Source: Ligula intestinalis
Taxonomy: Eukaryota > Platyhelminthes > Cestoda > Diphyllobothriidea > Diphyllobothriidae
DNA: 64,000 nt
Direction: 5' to 3'
Assembly (NCBI GenBank): GCA_036362985.1
Contig: JAYGXS010000007.1
Span: forward strand, 17,608,789-17,672,788
The notes under the pieces were generated by a model. That model saw only the letters and a list, made by a program, of their open reading frames with translations. It ran no database searches and was not told the origin of the DNA. Positions 20,545 to 33,016 of this stretch are shown here, piece by piece. The translations under genes and the position numbers were made by a program. How positions within the stretch are numbered: the first letter of the stretch is position 1; each line of letters opens with the position of its first letter.

Positions 20545-21170
20545 CTTATTATGGCTGTAGTCATGCCTGATCCAGCCAACCTGGATGAGGTCACGGAGGC
20601 CACCACACTAGACGAGGTGATCTGTGGCAGCAACAGAGCTCTAAAGTTCACCCCACTTTTCCTCTCTTTGCCAATGACAGACAGAACGCCGAAGAGCCAA
20701 GGACCACTTCTGTTTTGGTGTACTTTGTTGAGTGAGGTTTGGGGTTGCCCTCCTCTTTAACGCCTCCAATTGGGTAGCGGTGCTGCATCGAGGGTAGCAA
20801 CACAGTTTTTTAATAGGGCCACCAAAACCTGCCCCAAACCACGTCAATCATTTTTCTTGGACTGTCTCATTTAAGTCGCAGTCAGTGTACTTCAATCGAA
20901 GGATAGTCCTCAAGCAGTGGTGGTTAAATGCCTTTAGTTTTCGCTCATCTTCCACTAGCATAGTCCAGCATTAACAACAACGGAGGACTAACCAGACGGA
21001 TGCGCGGTACATACAAATCTTGGTTGTGATGAAGACAATCACGCCGGAATCATAAACCCTTTTAAAGGTTTGAAAAAACTACAAGCGACATTATTTCGGA
21101 GGGTAAATGTCATCATTACTCTGTCATTTTGGCAGCAGCCTCAGCCCGAGGTATTTGCAAGGTTATACTC
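20545..21170 (-). mobile_element. RTE LINE 3' fragment, heavily decayed
   Basis: Aligns in order with 51880-52490 of the antisense RTE copy: GGCTGTRRTCATGCCTGATC, GGCCTC/GATGAGGTCACG, CACGTCAATCATTTTTCTTG, TCCTCARGCA-TGGTSRA, ACCRGAYGGATGC-CGGTAYA, GCAGCAGCC-GCCC-GAGGTATTT. It codes the C-terminal third of the RTE protein in minus orientation, with no intact frame. Confidence 0.6.
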
Positions 21171-21734
21171 CGAGAGGTGCCTTCGCCTGATCAGGAGTGC
21201 AGAGTTAAATCACTTTGGACTTTGCGGCGTTTATGGATGCGTCGACGGAGGAACTCTGTGCAGCGTACTGTCCATAAATCTTAGACAGTCAGTGTCTGCT
21301 GTGTCCAGCTTGCCTTACCCAGACAGGCAGTGCTTATCCTTCCACATGCTTCGAAGAAGTGCGGAATTGGAGCAGTGATGGCTGAACGCTCACCCATACA
21401 AGGCTCACGAAGCTGACCAGAACGTGCGTGAAATGACTTTTTGTGCGCTATCAAGGACCTGATTATCTTAGAACACAGACGCCCACAGCGTGCTCCTCGT
21501 CTTTGCACTGTTGGGCGGGGGTCATCAGCAGCGAGCGAAACCCGCCTTAGACCCCCTACCCCCGCTATCACCATCAACCAGAAGTGATTTCGAAGGACAA
21601 AAGTGTTTTGTTTTTTGCTGAATGCTAACGCTAACTCCGATCAGCAACCTCAACTGCACTGGAGTAAGCCAGTTGTTTTTAATACCAGTAGCTTTGCCAA
21701 TACAAAAGAACACGCAAGTCCCAGGTGGTTATAA
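21171..21734. other. Unassigned DNA
   Basis: Nothing recognised. Confidence 0.4.
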
Positions 21735-21802
21735 AGAAGATGATATTATCGCTGGGACAAAACCTTTATTTGTCTGATGTCCCGGCGATAACACCATCAT
21801 TA
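21735..21802 (-). mobile_element. PLE-A terminal repeat remnant
   Basis: GAAGATGATATTATCGCTGG, then GACAAAACCTTTATTTGTCTGA, parallels the PLE-A outer end at 15653-15695. The hammerhead boxes beyond are not conserved. Confidence 0.45.
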
Positions 21803-22719
21803 TAGTTCTTTTCTTTTTTCTTCTTCCCAATTAGTAGATATATAACCTCTTGGGTGCTGCAATACAGAAGTAGGCAGAGCATGTTCTTGTAGCCACTGCT
21901 TCTCCTTAAAACCGGAATTCCACCACCACCACCACCAATATTACTACCACTAACGCCATGACCAATGCAACCATCACCATCAACATCAATCAACTCTCCC
22001 TGCCATCAAAGAACGGTCTAGGCCATTTTCCTAAGGTCTGCTGCGTTTTTGACTCCAAAACGAGATGAGCTAATAGAACGTTCAGAGTATGAGTCTCCAC
22101 CCAAATCACGGTGACGTCTACGGCAACTACGGTTGTGTACAGAACCCGAGTGTGCTGCTTCTGGTGCCAGTGATGTTAAGGATTGCTTATTTGGCCCCCT
22201 TTCGAAGGACAGGTTAAGTATAACCACCCGTAATACAGGTGGATTCGCACTTACTTCCAGCGAAACTAGGGTTATTGTTAGAACACTGGAATATTTGCCC
22301 CTGCTGCACTTTGGTGAAAGATGACCTCTGTTACGCGTGGGCACTCCCTCTTCCTTGTCCCGAACACTATGGTTGCTAGTCATGCCCAGTGGGTGACGTG
22401 CCCAAAGGTGACCATGTACGACTGTGACTTTTTAAATGTGCGTGTGTGCATATGTTGTAGCCGCTGTACGTTGTTCAATGCCCTAAACCAGTGGTTAAGA
22501 AGCTGAATGATCTCGACGCAGTGGACTGTTGAACAAAGACGCTAGGAATGCTACTGATGGCTGTTAATTACAGTTAGGCGAGAAACATGCATATTGTTGT
22601 TTGACATTATTTGCTCACAGTCATTCACGCGCTCCTCTAGGAAGATTTTTAAGTTTTTGCCACTTAAAAGACCCGTTGTGAAGTCCGGTGTTGAGTGTTT
22701 ACAGTGGACACTGCGTGAG
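21803..22719. other. Unassigned DNA with short CAC/CAT tract
   Basis: A CAC-rich simple tract lies at 21920-21990. Otherwise nothing recognised. Confidence 0.4.
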
Positions 22720-23165
22720 GGTGTAGGCTCTTTTTTCACCAGACGTGTCGAATTCTGCTGCTGATCCGTCATCAGAGACAATAACAGAAACGGATAATTC
22801 ATTCATAGGGAGCTGCAGGATACAGTGGCTATACTACATACCTATAACAATTAACATTTTACCCCTGCATCGATGCTAGTCGCTCGCTTGTACGCTAACT
22901 GCTTGATGGTCAGCGTGCGGGTTCGGACCTGCTGAACTGTCATCACTCGTGCTAGATTTGGGCTTGATTGCTCTGCCATCTGACCCCCTGGTGCTGGCGT
23001 TAAAATATGCGTTCGCATCTGCGCTCCCCGAGCGGCACATTGCTTTGACCAATCAGAGCCTCAGCATGGAACGTGGGTTGGACAGGTCATTGTACTCGTT
23101 TATAGACTACGACTCCCTAAACCATGACTCATGCAATTCGGGCCTATGTGTCATCCGAGGTAATA
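22720..23165 (-). mobile_element. Penelope-like element family A, 3' end
   Basis: Collinear with the PLE-A left arm (15690-16110): CGTCATCAGAGACA, ACAATTAACRTT, CGCGGGYTCKGACCTG and TTTGACCAA are shared in order, then CCATGACTCAWG at 23122. The hammerhead boxes are CTGATGA (kept) and GACAC for GAAAC (lost), so the motif is probably dead. The nuclease core is not included. Confidence 0.7.
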
Positions 23166-23334
23166 GACCCAGGTACTTGTGTCTGTAGGTGCGCTCTATC
23201 GTGTCCACGTTCATCTCTTGTGCGATACGAACGATGTCGGCAGCAGATGATCGAAATTGGTAATTCTTCCAGGAGTCCACCCCTAGATGCCAAACTAACA
23301 CTATAGATAATGGCCTTAACAAGGATCTTCAACC

Positions 23335-23520
23335 AACTCAGCAAACATATTTTTCAGCAATTAATCATCAGGCCTATAAAATGGCGTAGATAATGAATTT
23401 ATGATAGGTCGACAGAATTTATAAGTGTCTGGTGGTCAGCAGCCATCGTTCTCACACCGTCCGCACGGCGAGCTCGCCATTCTGGGATCATTGGGACTGT
23501 GGAAGGGGGCGGGAGAGGAA
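23335..23520 (-). mobile_element. Penelope-like element family B terminal remnant
   Basis: AGCAAACATATTTTTCAGCA then ATTAATCATCAGGCC matches the PLE-B terminal motif at 55302-55335 with small changes. Beyond it, a G-rich stretch near 23500 resembles the G-run in PLE-B 3' ends. Confidence 0.45.
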
Positions 23521-24699
23521 TAGGGTCAGCTATGTGTAGCAGTTATTGGTCGAGTACGCAGATTGCATCACTGTGGTGGAAACTGAACAACTGTTTGTGA
23601 TGTTCATTGTCTTCCGGTAAACCCCGTATCAACTTCACTGCCAGGACTTCGGCTGACGAGCATGTGAAGCAAGGACAGCCGCTACTCCCTTTCTCTTGTT
23701 CCCCTGAACATTTTGTTTGCATAATCTGAACGTTGCAAAGATTCATCGGCATGCTCTTCTTGACGTGTCGTCGACGAAGGCCACTAAAAGGCTGACTGAA
23801 AACAGTCCTATTTAGCTCCTGTAAAACCACTAAATCGGGGCTTTGGGAGTCTCCTGGTCTTGGTCTGCTGGTAGATACAATGAATTCGCTAGCGAACGTT
23901 TGATAGCCGTATTAAATGCATGGGCGGGACCCCCAATGTCTTGTGCGGGAGCTGGAATGCCAAATTTGACGGGGGTGGAAGTGAGCAGCCGCATCCCACC
24001 GAAATAGACCAAGAAACTTCGTCCACATGCATCCGCCGATTTAAAAGGTCACTTATCGGAGGGAAATATTCGGCTGGCCTGTAAAAAGCTTCAATTTCGA
24101 GTGCATGCATTAAATTTCATCGTAAGTTGGACTGCCTTTCAGAGCGGTAATAGGCTGCAGTGGAATAGGTGGCCTGTGGATCTTTGGCAGACGCCATTTA
24201 CTCTCAGCGATCACATTATTGCAACCAAATGCTTCACGTATGCTTCCAGTGATTGGACGCAGTCTTGTCCTGTGATGCCTCGTCCGTATAAGGCTGTCAT
24301 CAGGAGGAGCCCTGACCTCCTACTTACAGTCTTCTTGGGTCAATTTGACAGTTATTCTTTCTTTAGTAGCGGAAAGAATGATGGTTTTATTATCCCTTCT
24401 CAGCTTTTTCTCTCTTTCCCTCTGTGATAATTTTTGACTCACTCAGCGAAATTCATTGATTTATTCACTACACAATGATCTACAGCCGCCTCTTCATATT
24501 CGGTGCTGATTCTTTGATTGGGCAAAGTATTTGGTCACCTGAAAGGCTTGCGGGTGAGTGCTGCCCCTAGCTCCAGTGTCGGTGGGCCAAATTGCCGAGC
24601 CATTATCTCACCAAAAAGCAATGCTGAGGGACGAAGTAACGACAATTAGACAATTGCTATAGGCATGTTCTTTGTGAATAATCTAATCACTGGACATCC
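23521..24699. other. Unassigned DNA
   Basis: Several mid-length minus-strand frames, none with a known motif. Confidence 0.4.
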
Positions 24700-24776
24700 T
24701 TTTGCCTTCATGTTTTCTCTGATAATGAGTTCGAGCATGAGGCTGAAACGTCAACAGAATAAAAGTGGTTTCTGCG
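24700..24776 (+). mobile_element. Penelope-like terminal repeat remnant with hammerhead-like boxes
   Basis: CTGATAA (24719-24725, one change from CTGATGA) and GAAACGTC (24745-24752), followed by CAACAGAATAAAAG. This parallels the PLE-A end (GAAACGTCAGGCGAATAAA). Stem II is weak. Confidence 0.4.
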
Positions 24777-25164
24777 ATTATACTTTCTGTTTTTTCCGTT
24801 TTACTACAGTCTTGCATTTCTGTAAACGACACTGCCTTATCACCTGGTTACTACACCTTCTCTCGGCTCCCCTCTGTTAATTCGAGCCCCGGCTGCAGTA
24901 CGTCTTCGATGCCTGTATTAAGGAAATGCGGCTGTTTGTGAGCTGCTGCCTCTTATGTGGCACATACCACCGAGCTTCGTTGCTTGTGTAATTCCATCAT
25001 CGTTATCGGTTTCAGATGTAGTAACTACTCAACAGTTTTATTCGTCGATACTGTTACTAGCAGTGGTATTCGCCCGTGCCCTCCCCACGCCACCAATAAC
25101 CCTGTTCAGTCAGTTTCAACACAGGCTATGAGGTTGAGGAGTCATTGCGCTGGACAAGTCACTG

Positions 25165-25350
25165 CGATTTCGAGAACTAGAACTCAGACAGCTCGCGGCT
25201 CCCGCGGTTGTCACTTCTTTCGAGACCGCTGGCCCCGTCGAATTTGAAGGTCTGTCGGGTCTCGCTGCGACCCGAGAGTTGTCGTCATTCTCCTTACTAT
25301 TGCTGCGTGTTCGGTCATTTGTGTTCAGAGTAAATTTTTAGTTTCTCTAC
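25165..25350 (-). mobile_element. Penelope-like element family A, GIY-YIG end fragment
   Basis: The minus-strand reading gives TFKFDGASGLERSDNRGSRE, matching TFKFYEAEILARGDNRVSRE of the 16-kb copy. Upstream, NSRVAARPDRP corresponds to NSQVAAHSTRPGH. Frames are broken. Confidence 0.6.
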
Positions 25351-26639
25351 CGTGCTTGCTTTTCCGCCACCACGTCAGATCCAGTGAACGATTTCAGACA
25401 TGACTTTTGTAGGGAGCTCTAGGCGGTCATCGCTGAAGGTCTGGAGCGGCGCTATGGAAGTCTCGGCGAACGTCAGATAAACGAATGACTGCGATGTTCA
25501 GTTATTCCCTTCCTCCATACAAAGTAATTTACTTGGCAAAGTCGCGAAGTCATTGCTGTTCGCTAGCGTCGCTTAGGAGGAATGAAATTTCGGTCTCCTG
25601 AGCACAATTTCAATCTCAATCGTCTAAAATCCCAACACCACCACCACCACAGCAACAACAACAACACCGATTTATGCCCTTCTATTAGATTATTGAGACG
25701 CGTTGCATTTTTCGTCCTCCCGTCAGACTTACTACCTAATAAAAGAGCAGGCCGTTATTTAATCACAACAACATGCATGATAATTTTGGGTGAATTCGCA
25801 TATTCATTCCTTAAATTACAACTGTTTGCGGATGTCTGCAACAACCGGCCGGTTGATGGACTTCGCAGTTTTCTCAAAATGGGCCTCAAATGCCGTTTAA
25901 TTCCATTCCTCATCTCAGGGGCCCAGGTTGTTTTGTTCTGCGCGTCTGCGAATGCAACCTTTCTCTGTGTAGCGCAAGGAATGGAATCTTTTTTCGGGTC
26001 ACCATGGATTACATGATCCGCGTTTTGTGTACTGTACTTCTTTACGCACCATGTAGAAGTCTCGCGTCAGCTGACTGACCCGTTGTTGTATTTTGTTAGG
26101 CCATCTTGGTAGTATATTTGGCGTCCAGGACCTACTCGTTTAAGTCATCCACCCAAGAGCACAGCTCGTGGGATGTAGTCATGTGCGTGACTGGCTTTCG
26201 CACAAAGCGGTGCGCCTTCGCTTCCCCGAGTTTTCCTCGCAATGGCTACGGCACCCCCCCCCCCCCCCCGTGGCATTCAATCGTCCCGTACACGAGGGCT
26301 TCTCGGATGTCGAAAGTGCATTTGTACGCAATGGAGGGCGTCTGTTTCCAACGCCGTCGCGAATGCGCAAACGAGTGTCTCTCCTGCCCCCCCCCCCCAC
26401 CTACCGCCTAAAATATGCTGTTGTTTATCGCCAGTGCCCCACCTGGTCCTGAAAGTGCATCCATCTAATCGCTTTTACGTGAACACGTTGCCGTCAGGTA
26501 TTTTCCATATTTTAACACTGGCTGTGTACTCTGCTGGCGTTTTTTATCTGCTGCAGGAAAGCAGGTAGACAGGCGGACCTTCAGCAAGTCACAATCTAAG
26601 CACCACAGAAGATTTTTGAAATAAAAGGCATCCTTCTCT
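25351..26639. other. Unassigned DNA with C homopolymers
   Basis: C-runs near 26263-26275 and 26389-26398. A GAACGTCAGATAAACGAA block near 25470 may be one more PLE-A end. Frames across the C-runs are compositional. Confidence 0.4.
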
Positions 26640-26935
26640 TTAACTTGCTGCCGCCTCTTGTGTGAGTTGGACGGACGCTAACGAACCTTTAAGATCAGCC
26701 CTTTTCCCCACTGCCAACAATGCTGATGCGCTTACAATAAGGTGCAGACGTCCTCGACTTCCAATTCTTGTCCGAAGCTAGACTGTTCACAAAGACAAGA
26801 GAGATTGGAATAGCCATTTCACCAGCTGGCCACTACTAACCCTGTGTTACGATAACCGCGGCTCGAAGTCCAATGCTCTAACCACTGCGCCACGCGCTCG
26901 TTTTCTTGCCAGTACGAGGTCGCTGCAAGAAATGG
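26640..26935 (-). mobile_element. tRNA-derived SINE candidate
   Basis: The reverse complement reads GTGGCGCAGTGGTTAGAGCA, then TTGGACTTCGAGCCGCGGTT. This is a good polymerase III A box (TGGCGCAGTGG) in a tRNA-like 5' half, with a weak B box. Its body shares AAATGGCTATTCCAATCTCT with 61670-61690. It cannot be an intact tRNA. Confidence 0.5.
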
Positions 26936-28224
26936 CTACGCTTGATCTTATTACGGCGCTTATTTTGGTTCTTGGATCTGCGATCGGACAATGAGCAATA
27001 CTGGATAGGTGCTAAATAGTTTAGTCCTTGGATCTATAGCTGGCGGGTCGCAGGAGGCCACACCTACGAGCAGAAACGTTCGCAGCTGTGTTATGCAGTG
27101 GCAGAATATGGTGAAAAATAAATTTGGGCTTTAAGCTAGTACCTGTGCTGTGCCAGTGTGGTAAATAATTATATAAGCGTTATACAGTATGCGCTAAAGA
27201 CCGCGTAACTTTCATGAATTTGTACTTAAGCATGTACTTGTTCACATTGTTTTGATTCATTGATTCATTGGCTTAATTATGTGAAAGTCTTTTAGTTAAG
27301 AATATCTCCATTTTAGTTAGGTTTATTGAGAGAAATGGGCATTAATTTTGGCGAAATTGGGAGTACTCTCATGTCGTAGGAATTTTCTGTTATTACGTAC
27401 GGCAGAACCAAACTTTTTTATTAATATGCATTGTGCTATGGAAGAATTCCAGAATAAGTAAAAAAAATTGAAAAAATCATCCCTTCCAGCAATGGAAATT
27501 TTTTCCGAAATTTCTCGAATGGAAGTGAAGCCAAGCTTAAAGAATCGCTTTTTATTTTCCAAAACAGGCAACAATGTAAGTTTTAAAAATAATGTTTAGC
27601 TAACCTGTGAAGTTATTTTTGCACAAAGTGCAGTAACAAAAAGTTTTCATCGCTTTTTGTTTTACCGCACGGCTCACCTTGGCGTTTAAGCAAAATGTCC
27701 GCATATGTTACGGTGAAGGCAATGTAAAGAAGGCCTTACTGAATGTTATTCATGTAGAAATATACTTTTTAAACCATACGGTCCACTTATGCGTTATTTA
27801 GGTACGGAACAGACAGAAAAATAATGAGTATTTCAAAAAAAATAGCACGTTTTTTAGCATTTGCAACCTTATAACAGATCGTGGACTTAATCCACTTATG
27901 CGGAAAATAATCCATAATAAAGAGGAAAGTAAGTTCTTCCATCTCCAATCAAATTATACCGTTTATCTTCAGGTAAATTAAAGAAATTGTCAAAAGTCTC
28001 CAATTTCATTGGAATAAATTTATGTACACATAATTCGTCAGCCGAATATCTAATCAAAGCACATTTTAAAGAGATAACCTATCAGAGAAGTTTTTCATTA
28101 ATCTTAGGAATAACAATATCAGAGTTATCTTGTGGACGTTCTGTATGCTCGACCCTGTGGTTTTCTGTCTCGAAGCATTTCTAAATATGATCCACATGGC
28201 CATCTTCATAAAAACCGACAAAGC
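26936..28224. other. AT-rich unassigned DNA
   Basis: Long A and T runs; no coding or repeat signal. Confidence 0.5.
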
Positions 28225-28310
28225 AAGGAGCTTGTGCTGCCGTGGTAGAGTATTCAACTCAATTACCAAAAGTCCCGGGTTTGAACAGAAGATGAATTGC
28301 TGGATTAACA
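28225..28310 (+). mobile_element. tRNA-like SINE head candidate
   Basis: GTGCTGCCGTGGTAGAGTAT (A-box-like) and, about 35 bases on, CCCGGGTTTGAACAG (B-box-like GGTTTGAAC). The spacing fits a tRNA-derived promoter. No cloverleaf is obvious. Confidence 0.4.
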
Positions 28311-29029
28311 AATGAAGATACTGAAAACGCAGGAAATGATTCCACGGTTTCAAGGACGATATTAAATTAGTAGTTATCTATTAATATTAGTTTGTAATAA
28401 ACATTTTGACTAAAGAGAAGTTCTTTTTATATAAAGAAAGTGGTTACGTAAACTTTTCAGATAAAAAAAATATTTGCACTTATTGTTCTAAATTATAGCT
28501 ATTTTTATGACTCCGGGACTTCGGGATTGTCGGGAAAATTTTATTTTTCGTAGCAAACACTTAGTACTTCTTACACGTCCTTTAAGTTTTAGATCTGCCC
28601 AGTGCTGTTCATTATTATTTCTAAGTTTTCCGAAATGCATTCAACCGGGATGCGAGTATTGGTCAGACTTTTATAAATTTCTGAAAGTTGCGTGGTTTTT
28701 AGCGCATACTGTATTATTGTCCGCTTGTTGGCAGCTTGTGTACATTACACTGTTATCCCGCACAGGGACTGAAGGGATTCGGCTCATAAATATTTGTATC
28801 ACGTGTCGGTACGCCCGTAGACCCTTGAGTATAGTAATCTACTCCAAGTTCCAGAGTAAATTTCTGAGGAAGAAATTAAAGAGTTACAATTTCTGTGATA
28901 GATGACTCTAGAAGTGCACCTCCCTCCAACGTGGATCGGTTGAGGGCTCCTCATAGGGATGGCTAATAGTAATCGCCAATTGCAGCTGTCTATCCATCAA
29001 TCGATTCTTGCATAGAAACTCAATTACTC
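28311..29029. other. AT-rich unassigned DNA
   Basis: Nothing recognised. Confidence 0.45.
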
Positions 29030-29096
29030 GCCGTCTCTCTGTTTTCTTTATGTTGTAGAACTTGATCCGGTGCTGCTTTAGCCTCCCGGTACAATT
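29030..29096. repeat. Short direct repeat, left copy
   Basis: Shares GTAGAA-C-GATCCGGTGC and CCTCCC with 30338-30405 in the same orientation, including flanking TCTCT and TTCTT blocks. Confidence 0.45.
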
Positions 29097-29194
29097 AACT
29101 ACTATACTATTGCTAATACTACTATTATATACTACCATGCTGCCATACTATATGCTATCCTATATTCTCCTTTTCATAATTCCCGAAATAGGAC

Positions 29195-29850
29195 AAAGAA
29201 GGATGGACGAGTTCATGGACCAAACGGTATTTAGACTGACGTTCCGGGAACACTCTCGCTTCCACCACCAGAGTAATTTGGTGATTGTTCCTCCTTGCTG
29301 GGTCTGTTTCAGCCTTGCCGCCTGCGTGGTATTATATCCGTGCTGGGCGCTCGAACTTTGACTTGCCTGTTCTGTGCTGATTGAATGCTGGTGGACTAGC
29401 GTGACATTTGCCCCCTTTTCAGTCGTTGTAATTGTTGCTTACTGGTCTTCCCCTCGTCAGCCGACGGACTGATCAGTTTTTGGTGCCCATGCTATTCGAT
29501 GTCAATCTCGTTGACATGGTGGTGAGTTTGTGTTCCACACTGGTTCACTTAGCCAACGATTACGACAGCCACAAAGGGAGCAAATGTAACTTTAGCCTAT
29601 CGGAAGTCAATCTCACGGCCAATCAGCAGCGAAAAGGTAGGTTGAAGTTCGTGCGTCGAGCACGGATATAACACTACGCATGTAGCAGGGCTGAAACAGT
29701 CAAGGTAAACAGGGAGAATCACCACGTTACTCTGATGATGGAACCGAGCGCGAGTCTGAGACGGCAGTCTAAATACACTTATATGAACTTGTTTCTATTT
29801 CTTAATCGTGTTGAAAAGGACAAGATATCTGGATATCGACTCTTAACACA
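29195..29850. mobile_element. Penelope-like element family C, palindromic copy
   Basis: The left arm (about 29205-29420) is the inverted complement of the right arm (about 29640-29805). Shared blocks include GCACGGATATAAYACYACGC, AGGCTGAAACAG and GGCAGTCTAAATA (reading the right arm), and both arms match the PLE-C end at 9.3 kb. The central 29430-29560 resembles the C-terminal coding part of that copy. Hammerhead boxes survive only partly: CTGATGA at 29739-29745 but GAGAC for GAAAC in the right arm; both boxes are changed in the left arm. No RT remains. Confidence 0.65.
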
Positions 29851-29914
29851 TATTAGTTCAATATATTTAGGGTAGTCGGCAATGCCTTTGAAGACCCTAT
29901 TGAAAACAGTATGC

Positions 29915-30090
29915 ATACACTATCCAAAATAAAATTTTACTATAAAATAGTGAGTAACATATATACATGTACAAATGTTAATTGTAGGTATGTCCAATGT
30001 GTCAGTGTGAGCATTCAATGCTTTCTTGAATGCATAATATATCCAACATAAAGTATGTTACTATAAAATAGTGAGTAACATATGCATATA
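29915..30090. repeat. Two direct copies of a hairpin-forming 50-bp unit
   Basis: TACTATAAAATAGTGAGTAA occurs at about 29938 and 30060, with similar TATCCAAMATAAA in front of each. The second copy includes the inverted repeat ATGTTACT...AGTAACAT. The spacing is about 120 bp. Confidence 0.55.
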
Positions 30091-30337
30091 CATATATATG
30101 ACTACTGTACTATATACCAGACTCAGCTACCAAAAACTGACGATGGAAGAGAGAAGGTTTTCAAAGCGTTAGTTCAAACATAATTTGGTCCATGAGCCCA
30201 CCCCCTCTTCTTCCTCCTTACCTTTGGGAGATGATGAACGCGTTAATATATCTGGACCCAGAATCTTTTGGCATTTTAAACTATACTCTATGTATATATG
30301 TACCACTACTACTACGTTACTACAATTATCTATGGCA

Positions 30338-30405
30338 GATGGCTCACTCTCTATTTCTTCCATTCTTCTCGTAGAAGCCGATCCGGTGCCGCTGTAACCT
30401 CCCCG
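30338..30405. repeat. Short direct repeat, right copy
   Basis: Partner of 29030-29096. Confidence 0.45.
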
Positions 30406-31884
30406 TTAGACAGCCATCGGCTGCTCCTGTCTGGTTGCTTCCCGATTGCACATTCTTTTCATATACATCGCTGAACGCACACACAAACCCATTGTGATAG
30501 CGCTGATCAGCGTCCACCGCCACCCCCCCCCCTCTAGTTTGCATTTGCTCAATCGGCCCAGCCAATTGGTTTTCGAACTTATTGTCTCCTTTTTGGCCTT
30601 TTCTTGCCTCTGCAGTGCTGTGATCATCAGTTTATCTCCCCCTTCTCTGCGTGTTTGAACGTCTGACCCAGCCTGCTTTCGCCACCCTTACCTGTGTGCG
30701 CATGCATACGCGCTCGCTTATCAGCAAGATCTCTGTTTGACTGTTACTACTATGCCGCTCTCCTCAGGTGCCATCAATCGAACCGTCTTCTCTCTTCAGT
30801 TTTTCGCCTGCCAAAGGCCGTGTCTTTTATTGCGTTGTTTTTCCTCCATCTTTCTTTGTCTCTCAGCGGTGCGCACTCACTCGCTCCTCTCCCTCTATTA
30901 CCTCCTGTCTCTACGCAGAGCGCATTTATATTAATGCTAAGACAGCCTCAACAACGGCGTGTGCGCGCGTTTGCCTGCCTTCTTCAAAGATGATGATGCT
31001 GACGTTGAACGGCTGTCACACGGCCTCTTGTTCAACTTCAACCCCATTTCGTCTTTCTCCCCGCGCCCGCCCGCTATCTCTCTTTCGATATTCCGCCCCT
31101 AAAACTGTCGGGTGAAATAAGTTCGAACGATCGTTTTATTCTTACTATGGTTATATTAGTATCATGCTTATTATGATGAAGATAATGAGTCCGAGGTTGC
31201 CTTGCCTCGATATTTTGGTTCTATGCTTCTTTTAGTCTCCATGCTGTTTTGATGCACACGCGTGCTCCACGAAATCCAAGTTTGACTAATAATCGTTGAG
31301 GGGGATGCTTCAACCTCCTCCCTGTCATGAGGGGTTTGTCATTAGACCACCACCGCCAGCAGCCGAAACTCTATATTTGTTCTGAGATGTGGAGTTTATG
31401 CAAATCATGAACAGTGAGCCGTTTTCCAAAATCCTTGTCTCTCTGTGGCAGTACTTGCTGTCATACTCCCACTGGAATACGTCAGACCCGCCGAATGATT
31501 CACGCGTGTAGATTTTCCGAGACCGTTGCACCTGCCAGTTCCTGCGGTACTGTCTTCTTTCCGCTAGCTATCTCGACCAATTATTGTGCCCTTTCTACGG
31601 AAGCCGAGGGCGGAATACGTACTGCCACGTATGAGATGCACCAGCTGTGAGAAAGTAAGCTACCTTCCAAGGCTGGATTGTCTATACAATCCATCTAGAA
31701 TGCATCAGATGAATACCAGACAGAATTAAGTAGTAGGGCGTTTTGACAGATGTGAATAATTCATTTAACTGTCCGAAATCAGTATTGGTTGGACCCCGTT
31801 ATGATCTCCAGAAATGCTGAATCCAGACTCAGAACTCCAACAGGTCATCCAGGAAGAAGGAGAAGTGATCGTTGGAATGCGTTC
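30406..31884. other. Unassigned DNA, pyrimidine-rich in part
   Basis: 30500-31090 is C/T-rich with long but compositional frames. No motif recognised. Confidence 0.4.
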
Positions 31885-31926
31885 GCTTGACGTTTTAGCC
31901 TTTCGCCGAAAACATCCTCAAAGGCA
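31885..31926 (-). mobile_element. Possible Penelope-like terminal repeat remnant
   Basis: Minus strand: TTGAGGATGTTTTCGGCGAA, then AGGCTAAAACGTCAAGCGAA. It keeps the PLE pattern with ACGTC but has altered CTGANGA and GAAAC boxes. Confidence 0.3.
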
Positions 31927-33016
31927 GATGTCATCTCTTATAGCAACCACTGTGAGTGCTAATCGTATATGTTCAGGAAACGTTTAGTCTTCATGAAATG
32001 TGCTTGACACCGGTGTCGATTAAGCGTCCGGATCAAACGTCCGATTGCTGTCTCGCCTAACTTAGCTCACGACATTGCCGAAGGTTACATTTCGTAAGGG
32101 CCAGAGCTTACTGAAACCCGGGGATAGATGTTTCACACGCTCCGGTGCATCTTGTTGGTACAATAGATTTGTTATTTCATAAGATTTCAAACAAACATCT
32201 GAAACGTACTTTTTTTAGAAAATACTGTTTAAATATAATTGTAATAGTGTAATAATATGCAGTCGCCGTTGGTAAAGACTGCACTCTGTAAAAATGACTA
32301 CTGAAGTAGAGGGTATCGTCCCCATTAGTTTTCGATACTTTATAAATTCAAATAAATTTTAAAGATAAAATGCATTAACTTTTATTGTAAATATTTGGTA
32401 GCAAATTATATCTTCTTAAACAAATGGTTTCCTTTTGTTTGAAAACTATTTTGAGAATACCGAATAATTATGAACTCGACCTACGGCATTGTATTGTTGC
32501 CAAAATAAATGCTGTATACACTGCACCTAGAGAAAATCACAAGTTATTCTACGTTGTGATGGAGACGTCACATGAGGTTTGTTTTGGAGAGGGACCACGC
32601 TCTTTACTTTATAAGTAGAGTTAATAGAGGGATAGCTACTATTCTTTACGAATAGACATTTCACGGTATAAGACAATCCGAATATTGGAAATTTCTGTAA
32701 AACGGCAAGACACCCTTTCATCAAACACTATTTAAAAGAGGCGTGATTGGATATGGAATAAATACAAGAAAGTATATGTTCCTGCATATTCTATATTAAA
32801 CATTCCAATTTACAAGTCCTTCGAGAGTCAAAGGGAACAATGCGTATTACTGACGTCGGCATCTTTTGCAGAGCAGTTTTCCCCAACGGCCGTATTGGCG
32901 CTCGTTCGAAAACCGGCACCTGGACGTGAGCGAAAGATCTCGGGATAATTATATATAATATATATTGGCAAAGACGCGTACACCGATGTGTCAGAGGACC
33001 CACTCGTCTCCCCATA
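31927..33016. other. AT-rich unassigned DNA
   Basis: Nothing recognised. Confidence 0.45.

Noticed and set aside
24260..24330. CTGATGA on the minus strand near 24293
   Set aside because: No GAAA box or stem II at a hammerhead spacing.
26106..26568. Overlapping frames around the C homopolymers
   Set aside because: Poly-Pro runs in one frame and other runs in the rest; homopolymer length may also be wrong.
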